Assembly (NCBI GenBank): GCA_018240425.1
Contig: JAFEFU010000055.1
Coordinates: 62,001 to 126,000, forward strand
DNA: 64,000 nucleotides
Source: Pseudomonadota bacterium
GTDB lineage: Bacteria > Pseudomonadota > Alphaproteobacteria > Rhodobacterales > Rhodobacteraceae
Direction of reading: 5' to 3'
Position numbers and translations under genes: made by a program. The notes under the pieces are model-generated. The model ran no database searches and was not told where the DNA came from. It was given only the letters and a program-made list of their open reading frames with translations. Shown in pieces: positions 27,629-35,237 of this stretch; positions within the stretch are counted from its first letter, which is position 1; the number at the start of each line of letters is the position of its first letter.

Positions 27629-27820
27629 AGCCCGAGGCCATCGCCTCGGGCGCCGCGACCGGCCTTCGCACTCCCGCCCGCGCGCCCAGAGCGCGGGCAG
27701 CCCCCGCCCCCCGGGCGGCGGGGGCATTCGCCCCCACCGGGGCGGGCGCTTCCCGCGCCCCAGCCGACGGTGCGGCGGATCACCCCTTGGCCCTTCCTTG
27801 CGTCAGGGCCAACCGGACCG
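27629..27820 (+). repeat. Intergenic structured repeat, copy 2
   Basis: About 190 bp between cysS and cimA, matching 21362-21552 in inverted orientation. It carries hairpin CGAGGC..GCCTCG (27630-27648), hairpin CCGCGCGC..GCGCGGG (about 27678-27697), the strong CCCCCGCC..GGCGGGGG stem (27699-27724), then TTCGCCCCCACC, GATCACCCCTTGGCC and GGCCAACCGGACCG. A further palindrome CGGACAGTCC-ACC-GGACTGTCCG follows at 27821-27843. Short ORFs across it are arginine/proline-rich and not supported as genes. Confidence 0.85.
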
Positions 27821-27881
27821 GCGGACAGTCCACCGGACTGTCCGCTTTCCGGTCCGGGGCGGCAGCCGTCGGGGGCGCGGC

Positions 27882-29498
27882 ATGAAGGACCGCCTCACCC
27901 TCTACGACACCACGCTCCGCGACGGGCAGCAGACCCAGGGCGTGCAGTTTTCGGCCGCCGAAAAGACCCAGATTGCCCTGGCCCTCGACGCCCTTGGCCT
28001 CGACTATATCGAGGGCGGCTGGCCCGGCGCCAACCCGACCGACAGCGACTTCTTCGACCAGCGCCCCGAAACCCGCGCCACCTTCACCGCCTTCGGCATG
28101 ACCCGGCGGTCCGGCCGTTCCGCCGAGAACGACGACGTGCTGGCCGCGGTCCTGAACGCGAACACCCCCGCCGTCTGCCTGGTGGGCAAGACCCACGACT
28201 TCCACGTCACCACCGCGCTCGGCATCAGCCTCGAGGAAAACCTCGAAAACATCCGCGCCTCGCTTGCCCATCTGGCCGCGAGGGGGCGCGAGGCGCTGTT
28301 CGACGCCGAGCATTTCTTCGACGGCTGGCGCGCCAACCCGGCCTATGCGCTGGCCTGCCTCGCCGCCGCCCGCGACGCCGGCGCGCGCTGGATCGTCCTG
28401 TGCGACACCAACGGCGGCACGCTTCCGGCCGAGGTCGGGCGCGTCACCGCCGAGGTCATCGCCCAGGGCATCCCCGGCGAAAGGCTCGGGATCCACACCC
28501 ACAACGACACCGAGAACGCGGTGGCCTGTTCGCTCGCCGCTGTCGATGCCGGTGCCCGCCAGATCCAGGGCACGCTGAACGGGCTTGGCGAGCGTTGCGG
28601 CAACGCCAACCTCACCTCGCTGATCCCGACGCTCCTGCTCAAGGAGCCCTACGCCAGCCGGTTCGAGACCGGCGTGACCCGGGAAGCGCTGACCCATCTG
28701 ACCCGCGCCAGCCGGATGCTCGACGACATCCTGAACCGCGTTCCCCTGCGCAGCGCCGCCTATGTCGGCGCCTCGGCCTTTGCCCACAAGGCCGGGCTGC
28801 ACGCGAGCGCGATCCTGAAGGATCCGGCGACCTACGAACATGTGGACCCGGGCCTTGTCGGCAACGACCGGGTGATCCCGATGTCGAACCAGGCGGGCCA
28901 GTCGAACCTGCGCGCCCGCCTTTCCGCCGCCGGGATCGATGCGCCCGGGAACGGCGCGCTCGCCCGCATCCTCGACGAGGTCAAGCGGCGCGAGGACGAG
29001 GGCTATGCCTACGACGGCGCCCAGGCCTCGTTCGAACTGCTCGCGCGGCGCGAACTGGGGCTTCTGCCCGACTATTTCGAGGTCAAGCGCTACCGCGTCA
29101 CCGTCGAGCGGCGCAAGAACAAGTATGACCGGATGGTCACGCTGTCCGAGGCGGTGGTGGTGGTCAAGATCGGCGGCCAGAAGATGCTGTCGGTCTCCGA
29201 AAGCATGGACGAGACCGGATCGGACCGCGGCCCGGTCAACGCGCTCTCGAAGGCGCTGGCCAAGGATCTCGGGCCCTATCAGGCCTGCATCGACGACATG
29301 AAGCTGGTCGACTTCAAGGTGCGCATCACACAAGGAGGCACCGAGGCCGTCACCCGCGTCATCATCGACAGCGAGGACAGCGCCGGACACCGCTGGTCGA
29401 CGGTCGGCGTCAGCCCCAACATCGTCGACGCGAGCTTCGAGGCGCTTCTCGACGCGATCACCTGGAAGCTGGTGCGCGACGGGGTCCGGCCCGCGTGA
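27882..29498 (+). CDS. cimA: (R)-citramalate synthase
   Basis: A 538-residue enzyme condensing pyruvate and acetyl-CoA to citramalate, giving isoleucine precursor 2-oxobutanoate without threonine. The HMGL-like barrel begins LTLYDTTLRDGQQTQGVQF and holds the metal-site motif GIHTHNDTENAVACSL and the GLGERCGNANL loop. The C-terminal LeuA-type allosteric domain (about 410-535) is complete. FDAEHFFDGWRANP is typical of the CimA branch rather than LeuA. It overlaps the next gene by 4 bp (GTGA), so they are co-translated. Confidence 0.93.
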   Translation: MKDRLTLYDTTLRDGQQTQGVQFSAAEKTQIALALDALGLDYIEGGWPGANPTDSDFFDQRPETRATFTAFGMTRRSGRSAENDDVLAAVLNANTPAVCLVGKTHDFHVTTALGISLEENLENIRASLAHLAARGREALFDAEHFFDGWRANPAYALACLAAARDAGARWIVLCDTNGGTLPAEVGRVTAEVIAQGIPGERLGIHTHNDTENAVACSLAAVDAGARQIQGTLNGLGERCGNANLTSLIPTLLLKEPYASRFETGVTREALTHLTRASRMLDDILNRVPLRSAAYVGASAFAHKAGLHASAILKDPATYEHVDPGLVGNDRVIPMSNQAGQSNLRARLSAAGIDAPGNGALARILDEVKRREDEGYAYDGAQASFELLARRELGLLPDYFEVKRYRVTVERRKNKYDRMVTLSEAVVVVKIGGQKMLSVSESMDETGSDRGPVNALSKALAKDLGPYQACIDDMKLVDFKVRITQGGTEAVTRVIIDSEDSAGHRWSTVGVSPNIVDASFEALLDAITWKLVRDGVRPA

Positions 29499-30280
29499 CG
29501 CTTTCGCCCGACCTTGCCGCCTGCGCCGCCCTGGTCGAGGCGGGCGATCCCGGCCGCTTCGCGGCGACGATGGCCGCACCCCCCGCGGCGCGGGGGCTTC
29601 TCTGGCCGCTTTATGCGCTGAACCTGGAACTGGCGCGGGCGCCCTATGCCTCGGCCGAGCCGATGATCGCCGAGATGCGCCTGCAATGGTGGACCGACCA
29701 GATCGAGAGCCTCGGCGCGGGCCGGGCGGGCGAGGGCAAGGTCGCCGCCGCGCTGGCGCCGGTCATCGCCGCCGCGCCGGGCATCGTGCCGCTGTTGGCC
29801 GGGATGGCCGAGGCCCGCCGCTGGGAGGCCTGGCGCGAACCCTTCGCCTCGCGCGCGGCCTTCGACACCTATCACGACCGGACGGCAGGCAATCTGATGT
29901 GGGCGGCGGCGCTGGCCCTGGGCGCCCCGCCCGGGGCCGAGGCGCCCGTCCGCGATTTCGCGCAGGCGGCCGGGCTGGCGGGATGGCTCGCTGCGGTTCC
30001 GGCGCTTCTGGGCCACGGTCGCCAGCCGCTTCCCGACCCGAGGCCCGCCGCCATCGCCGGGCTGGCCGGGGAGGGGCTGGCGCTGATCGCCCGCGCCCGT
30101 GCCGGGCGGGGACCGGTCCCCCCCGCGGCGCGGCCCGCGCTCTGGACCGGCTGGGCCGCGCGCTTCCACCTGCGGGCCGCCCTGCGCGCGCCGGAAACCG
30201 TCGTCACCGGCCTGCCCGCGCCGTCGCACCTGCGCCGCAGCCTCGCGCTGTCGCTGCGCAGCGCCACGCCTTGGTGGTGA
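29495..30280 (+). CDS. Squalene/phytoene synthase-like protein (NDUFAF6-like)
   Basis: A 261-residue all-helical isoprenoid-synthase-fold protein. The family hallmark MRLQWWTDQIE replaces the first aspartate-rich motif, and the second is reduced to DTYHDRTAGNLM, so the two DxxxD metal-binding motifs of true synthases are not intact. This is the pattern of NDUFAF6, a mitochondrial complex I assembly factor, whose alphaproteobacterial relatives have the same look. GTG start at 29495 overlaps the cimA stop. Prenyl-synthase activity is unlikely, and complex I assembly is inferred. Confidence 0.78.
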   Translation: MTLSPDLAACAALVEAGDPGRFAATMAAPPAARGLLWPLYALNLELARAPYASAEPMIAEMRLQWWTDQIESLGAGRAGEGKVAAALAPVIAAAPGIVPLLAGMAEARRWEAWREPFASRAAFDTYHDRTAGNLMWAAALALGAPPGAEAPVRDFAQAAGLAGWLAAVPALLGHGRQPLPDPRPAAIAGLAGEGLALIARARAGRGPVPPAARPALWTGWAARFHLRAALRAPETVVTGLPAPSHLRRSLALSLRSATPWW

Positions 30281-30292
30281 TCCGCTTTCACT

Positions 30293-30334
30293 TTGGTCTA
30301 AGTATCCCGGGGGTGTGGGGGCAGAGCCCCCACG
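30293..30334 (+). repeat. Short palindromic intergenic repeat, copy 1
   Basis: TTGGTCTAAGTATCCCGGGG followed by the hairpin GTGGGGG-CAGAG-CCCCCAC (30315-30333). The same arrangement occurs inverted at 55506-55545. It sits between convergent 3' ends (NDUFAF6-like and MFS genes), where the hairpin could act as a shared terminator, although no T run follows. Confidence 0.8.
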
Positions 30335-30345
30335 GGCTGCCGCGG

Positions 30346-31578
30346 TCACGCCGTGCGCGGGCGCATCACCAGCCAGATGAGCGAGGCCCCGGCCAGCACC
30401 AGGAAGGGCAGCATCGCCAGGTTCACCGCCTGCCAGCCGGCGACGACGCTGGTGCCCGAGCAGTTCATCAGCGTCCCGGACGACAGCGAGGCCGCGGTCA
30501 CGCCGCCGAAGACGACAAAGTCGTTGACCCCCTGGATGCGGGATTTCTCCTCGGGCCGGTAGCTTGAGGCCAGCATGGTCGTCGCGCCGATGAAGCCGAA
30601 GTTCCAGCCCAGACCCAGAAGCATCAGCGCCGCGAAGAAGTTCTCGAGCGCCACCCCGCTCAGCGCCACCGCCCCGCCTCCGGCAAGGATCACAAGGCCG
30701 GTCCCCACGATCCGCGGGGCGCCGAAGCGGGCGATCAGGTGGCCGGTGAAGAACGAGGGCAGGTACATCGACAGGACATGGGCCGAGACGATGTCGGCGG
30801 CGTTCGAGGTGTGGTAGCCGCAGCCGACCACGGCCAGCGGCGTCGAGGTCATCACCAGGTTCATCAGCGCGTAGGACACCATCGCGCAGATCATCGAGAC
30901 GAGGATCATCGGCTGGGACAGGAGTTCGCGCAGCGACCGCCCGCCCGGCTGCCCCGCGGCGCGCGGCGCCGGGCGCGGCGTGTCGAGGGCGAGAAACAGG
31001 AACGAGCCGACGAGATTCAGCCCGATGATCGCGAGATAGGTGCCGAGGAAGGTCACCGCCGTCGCCTCGGTGGTCAGCTTGGCCAGCTGCGGCCCGATCA
31101 GCGCCGAGGCCAGCCCCCCGGCCATGACGTAGGAGATGGCCTTGGGGCGGAACGAGCTGCTGGCCCCGTCGGCGGCGGCAAAGCGGTAGAAGCCCTGCGC
31201 CGACATGTAGCTGCCGGTCAGGAACGAGCCGAGCAGGAAGGCCCCGAACGATCCGTGGACCAGCGCCCAGGCGGCGATCGCCGCGCCAAGCGCGCCGCCC
31301 ATCGCCCCCAGCCAGAAGCCGAAGGCCGCGCCCCGGCGGCTCATCACCCACGAGAGCGGATTGGCCGAGGTCATCGAGCCGAGAACGATCATGGTGATCG
31401 GCAGGGTGGCCCAGCAGGGATTCGGAGCGAGGATCTTGCCGGCCAGCCCGCCGACGATGAAGATCATCGGCAGTTGCGACCCCATGACCGCCTGAGCCGC
31501 GACCAGCACCATGACATTGCGCCGCGCCCGGGCGTCTGACCGGGCGTCGGAATCGGCGGTGGCGGTCAGGTCGGTCAT
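30346..31578 (-). CDS. MFS transporter
   Basis: A protein of about 410 residues with about twelve transmembrane helices in two halves separated by a charged loop (ALDTPRPAPRAAGQPGGRS). The first helix is VMVLVAAQAVMGSQLPMIFIVGG, the loop 2-3 region reads SWVMSRRGAAFGFWLGA and the last helix LPFLVLAGASLIWLVM. A major-facilitator permease of unknown substrate. ATG 31578 (MTDLTATADSD) was chosen; the upstream extension is arginine-rich and not membrane-like. Confidence 0.87.
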   Translation of the reverse strand: MTDLTATADSDARSDARARRNVMVLVAAQAVMGSQLPMIFIVGGLAGKILAPNPCWATLPITMIVLGSMTSANPLSWVMSRRGAAFGFWLGAMGGALGAAIAAWALVHGSFGAFLLGSFLTGSYMSAQGFYRFAAADGASSSFRPKAISYVMAGGLASALIGPQLAKLTTEATAVTFLGTYLAIIGLNLVGSFLFLALDTPRPAPRAAGQPGGRSLRELLSQPMILVSMICAMVSYALMNLVMTSTPLAVVGCGYHTSNAADIVSAHVLSMYLPSFFTGHLIARFGAPRIVGTGLVILAGGGAVALSGVALENFFAALMLLGLGWNFGFIGATTMLASSYRPEEKSRIQGVNDFVVFGGVTAASLSSGTLMNCSGTSVVAGWQAVNLAMLPFLVLAGASLIWLVMRPRTA

Positions 31579-31680
31579 GGCGCGGAACACATCAGGTCTT
31601 GGCCGGCGCCGCAAGACGAAACGGCGGGCGCGCAACGGGGTGTGCGAAAACGCCCGCCCCGCCGCGCCGCCCGCATCGCG

Positions 31681-33699
31681 TCAGAGCATCGCCTTGACCC
31701 TTTCGGCGACCTTCTCGGCGGTGATGCCGAACTCCTGATAGAGCCGCTCGGCCGGGGCCGAGGCGCCGAAATCCTCCATGCCCACGAAACCGGCCCTGGC
31801 CTCGCGGCCGCGCTCGCCCAGAAGGAAGCGGTCCCAGGGCTGGCGCACCGCCGCCTCGACCGCGACCCTGACCGGGCCCGCGGGCAGGACCTTGCGGCGG
31901 TAGCTTTCCGGCTGGGCGGCGAACAGTTCCATGCAGGGCATCGACACGACGCGGGTGCCGATCGCCTCGGCCTCCAGAAGATCGCGGGCCTTCAGCGCGA
32001 TCTCGACCTCCGAGCCCGAGGCCATCAGGATCGCCATGCGCTTGCCGGTGGCGTCGGCCAGCACATAGCCGCCCTGCGCGGTCAGGTTCTTCGCGGTATG
32101 GCGGGTGCGCACCGTCGGCAGGTTCTGGCGCGAGAGCGCGAGGACCGAGGGCGTGCGGTCGGTGGTCAGCGCCAGCTCCCATGCCTCGGCGGTCTCGACC
32201 AGATCGGCGGGGCGGAAGGTCCAGGTGTTGGGCGTGGCCCGGCAGATCGCCAGATGCTCGACCGGCTGGTGGGTGGGGCCGTCCTCGCCGAGGCCGATGG
32301 AATCATGGGTCATCACATAGACCGCCGGAACCCCCATCAGCGCCGAGAGCCGCATGGCGCCCCGCGCATAGTCGGTGAAGCACAGGAAGGTGCCGCCGTA
32401 GGGGCGCACGCCGCCGTGCAGGAACATGCCGTTCATCGCCGCGGCCATGCCATGTTCGCGGATGCCGAAATGGATGTAGCGGCCCTTGCGGTTGGTGGCG
32501 TCGAAGATGCCGAGGCCGCCGGCGTTCGTCAGGTTCGAGCCGGTCAGGTCGGCCGAGCCGCCGATGGTCTCGGGAAGGACCGGGTTGACCGCGGCCAGCA
32601 CCATTTCCGAGGCCTTGCGGGTGGCGACCTTGGGGGCCTTGGCCGACGCATCGGCCTTGAGGGCGCGGATGGCGGCGGTCAGCTTCTTCGAAGGGCCGTG
32701 CGCCATCTGCCGGGCGAACTCGGCCTGCTTCGCGGGCGACAGGGCGGCGAGGCGGGTTTCCCATTCGGTGCGGGCGGCGGCGCCCTGCGCGCCGATGGCG
32801 CGCCAGGACTTCAGGATGTCGGCGGGAATGACGAAGGCGTCATGGTCCCAGCCGTAGATCGCCTTGGTCGCCTTGATCTCGTCGGGGCCGAGGGGCGAGC
32901 CATGCGCCCCGGCGCTGTCCTGCTTTTTCGGGCTGCCGAAGCCGATGTGGGTCTTGCAGTCCACCAGCACCGGGCGGTCGGACCTTTTGGCCTCGCTCAG
33001 GGCGCGGTCGATGTCGGCGGGGTCGTGGCCGTCGCAGTGCAGCACCTTCCAGCCGGCGGCGGCAAAGCGCGCGCGCTGGTCGGTCACGTCGGACAAGGAC
33101 ACCGCGCCGTCGATGGAGATCGAGTTGTTGTCCCAAAGGACGATCAGCCGCGACAGCTTCTGCATCCCGGCAAGGCCGATCGCCTCGTGGCTGATGCCCT
33201 CCATCAGGCAGCCGTCGCCGGCGATGACCCAGGTGCGGTGATCGACGATCTTCGCGCCGAAGCGGGCGCGCAAGCTTTCCTCGGCGATGGCGAAGCCCAC
33301 GGCGTTGGCGATGCCCTGGCCAAGGGGGCCGGTCGTCGTCTCGATCCCCGGCGACAGGAAGTTCTCGGGGTGGCCCGCGGTGATCGAGCCCCATTGGCGG
33401 AAGGCCCGGATCTGGTCGATGGTCATGTCCTGATAGCCGGTCAGGTGCATCAGCGCGTAAAGGAGCATCGAGCCGTGGCCCGCCGACAGGATGAAGCGGT
33501 CGCGGTCGCCCCAGCGGGGCTGGCTGGCGTCGAACTTCAGGTGCTTTTCAAAGAGAACCGTCGCCACGTCGGCCATGCCCATCGGCATCCCCGGATGGCC
33601 GGAATTGGCGGCCTGGACCGCATCCATCGCCAGCGCCCGGATCGCGCAGGCCTTCTTCCAGTGCTCGGGGTGGGTGCTGCGCAGGGTGGCGATGTCCAC
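31681..33699 (-). CDS. tkt: Transketolase
   Basis: A 672-residue thiamine-diphosphate enzyme of the pentose-phosphate and Calvin cycles, moving two-carbon units between sugar phosphates. The ThDP/Mg motif runs from GDGCLMEG to LWDNN, the substrate-binding HPEN and His residues are in [14 protein letters not shown] and [16 protein letters not shown] segments, and the C-terminal domain is complete. GTG 33699 is the best start (GGAAAA precedes it, and the product starts at the family's usual point). Divergent from the coiled-coil gene. Confidence 0.96.
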   Translation of the reverse strand: MDIATLRSTHPEHWKKACAIRALAMDAVQAANSGHPGMPMGMADVATVLFEKHLKFDASQPRWGDRDRFILSAGHGSMLLYALMHLTGYQDMTIDQIRAFRQWGSITAGHPENFLSPGIETTTGPLGQGIANAVGFAIAEESLRARFGAKIVDHRTWVIAGDGCLMEGISHEAIGLAGMQKLSRLIVLWDNNSISIDGAVSLSDVTDQRARFAAAGWKVLHCDGHDPADIDRALSEAKRSDRPVLVDCKTHIGFGSPKKQDSAGAHGSPLGPDEIKATKAIYGWDHDAFVIPADILKSWRAIGAQGAAARTEWETRLAALSPAKQAEFARQMAHGPSKKLTAAIRALKADASAKAPKVATRKASEMVLAAVNPVLPETIGGSADLTGSNLTNAGGLGIFDATNRKGRYIHFGIREHGMAAAMNGMFLHGGVRPYGGTFLCFTDYARGAMRLSALMGVPAVYVMTHDSIGLGEDGPTHQPVEHLAICRATPNTWTFRPADLVETAEAWELALTTDRTPSVLALSRQNLPTVRTRHTAKNLTAQGGYVLADATGKRMAILMASGSEVEIALKARDLLEAEAIGTRVVSMPCMELFAAQPESYRRKVLPAGPVRVAVEAAVRQPWDRFLLGERGREARAGFVGMEDFGASAPAERLYQEFGITAEKVAERVKAML

Positions 33700-33931
33700 T
33701 TTTCCAGATCCTTCGGCTGATGTCGCGTTCGCGGGCTTGATAGGGAGGGGCGGGGGCAAGATCAAGCGCAGCACATAACGCATTGGTGCGAAAGGGGGCG
33801 CATGGCGCGGCGGCATTGGCTAAGATCGCGCGACAATGCGGCGGCCGGGCGATTCGGACCGGGACCGCACGCGATGGTGCGCCAGTGCGGGTGCGGCGCG
33901 CCGGATCGGACGGGCAGAGCGGGGGACTGGA

Positions 33932-34432
33932 ATGCAGGACATAACCGACCTTGAACAGCGCATCCTCTATGCGCTGGAGCGGATCGGCAGGGGCTTGGCG
34001 GCGTTGCCGGGCGGGGCGCAGGTGCAGGCGCAGGGGGAGGCCGGCGGCGGCTCGTCGATCGAGGTGGACGTGCTTCGGGCCGAACTCGAGGCCGAGCGAT
34101 CGGCCAACGCCCAGCTGACCGAAAGGGTCCGCGCCATCAAGGACAAGCAGGAGAACCTTCTGGCCGGGCTTGAGCGCAAGGTGGCGCAGCTGTCGCACCA
34201 GCTTGACCTTCAGGGCAGCGAGTTGCAGCGCCAGCGGCTGATGAACATCAGCCTGACGCGGGCCAACCAGAAGCTGGGCGACGCCATGCGCGCCGGCCTT
34301 TCCGATCCGGCGCTGCTGGACGAGGCGCTGCGGGTGGAACTCGAGGCGATGCGGGTGGCGCGCGCCGCCGAGATGGCCGAGATGGAAGAGATCATGGCGG
34401 AGCTGAAGCCGCTGATCGGCGAGGTGGCGTGA
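33932..34432 (+). CDS. Coiled-coil protein upstream of zapA, function unknown
   Basis: A 166-residue soluble protein. The N terminus (MQDITDLEQRILYALERIGRGL) and the middle (about 45-110, VLRAELEAERSANAQLTERV...) have heptad character typical of a coiled coil. The C terminus is Glu/Met-rich. No catalytic motif. The stop codon overlaps the zapA ATG (TGATG), so the two are translationally coupled, and a role in cell division or FtsZ-ring work is inferred from that. ATG 33932 follows a GGGGGA ribosome site. Confidence 0.75.
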   Translation: MQDITDLEQRILYALERIGRGLAALPGGAQVQAQGEAGGGSSIEVDVLRAELEAERSANAQLTERVRAIKDKQENLLAGLERKVAQLSHQLDLQGSELQRQRLMNISLTRANQKLGDAMRAGLSDPALLDEALRVELEAMRVARAAEMAEMEEIMAELKPLIGEVA

Positions 34433-34815
34433 TGGCGGATGTGCGCGTTTCCATCGGCGGGCGCGAGTTCGACGTGTCCTGCCAGCCGGGCGAGGAGCAT
34501 TTCCTGCGTGCCGCCGCCCGGCTTCTCGACAACGAGGCCACGGTGCTGATCGGCCAGATCGGCCGCCTGCCCGAGGCGCGGATGCTGCTGATGGCGGGGC
34601 TGATGCTGGCCGACAAGACGGCGGGGCTCGAGGATCAGCTGCGCGCGATGGAAGAGCGCGCCGAACTGGCCGAGCGCGTCGCCACCCATGCGCGGGCGGC
34701 GCAGGAGCGTGTCGAGGTGCCGGTCCTGCCGCAGGCGGTACTCGACACGCTGGTGAAGATCGCCGACCAGGCCGAGGGGCTGGCCGACCACGTCGAGGAA
34801 CGGCTGGCCGGCTGA
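34432..34815 (+). CDS. zapA: Cell division protein ZapA
   Basis: A 127-residue FtsZ-ring-bundling protein. The N-terminal beta region MADVRVSIGGREFDVSCQPGEE and the following LRAAARLLDNEA helix are the ZapA signature, followed by the long coiled-coil helix (about 45-100). It acts at the inner face of the division site. Its start overlaps the preceding coiled-coil gene by one base. Confidence 0.9.
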   Translation: MADVRVSIGGREFDVSCQPGEEHFLRAAARLLDNEATVLIGQIGRLPEARMLLMAGLMLADKTAGLEDQLRAMEERAELAERVATHARAAQERVEVPVLPQAVLDTLVKIADQAEGLADHVEERLAG

Positions 34816-35237
34816 GCCGCAGGGCGACGGCGGCAGTCGGCGCAGGCGGGCGGCGGGCCAAAAAGCCATTGTCATTTTGCGACGAACCCGGATAGAGTCC
34901 GCCCACGGCGGTTCGCGCGCGTCTTTCACGCGCCCCGCCTGTCAGTTTCGCGGCTTTTCGCAGGCGACGGCCCATCGGGCCGGAACGGCGGAAAGCGGAA
35001 GGCGGCCCGCCGGGCCGGGAATTGTCCGTCCCCGAACGGGGCCGGGCCTGCAGATGGAGGCCCCCGGGCCTTCGGAGATGAGAACCGCGATGCAACGCGC
35101 GCAGACAGGGCAGGACATCAAGGGCAGGCCGCGCGCCACCCTTGCCCTGCCGGGGCCGCAGCTCGCCACAGCAACAACCGCCACCCGCCGTCCAGCCCCG
35201 CCAGGGGCCGGGCGGCGTCTGGCGTCTGGACAGATCA
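34816..35237 (+). promoter_or_regulatory. Long untranslated leader of rne with predicted promoter
   Basis: A 422-bp stretch without a supported gene. A promoter is predicted at 34870-34899: -35 TTGTCA (5/6), 18-bp spacer, -10 TAGAGT (4/6). The transcript would begin near 34906 and carry a leader of about 330 nt before the rne ATG. GC-rich inverted repeats (for example CCGTCCCC-GAA-CGGGG near 35030) could fold. In E. coli, rne autoregulates through a leader of similar length; the same is inferred here. Short ORFs inside are not supported. Confidence 0.6.

Noticed and set aside
33700..33931. FNR-like site (TTGAT...ATCAA) between tkt and the coiled-coil gene
   Set aside because: The two halves are 19 bp apart, whereas FNR-type sites need a 4-bp spacer.
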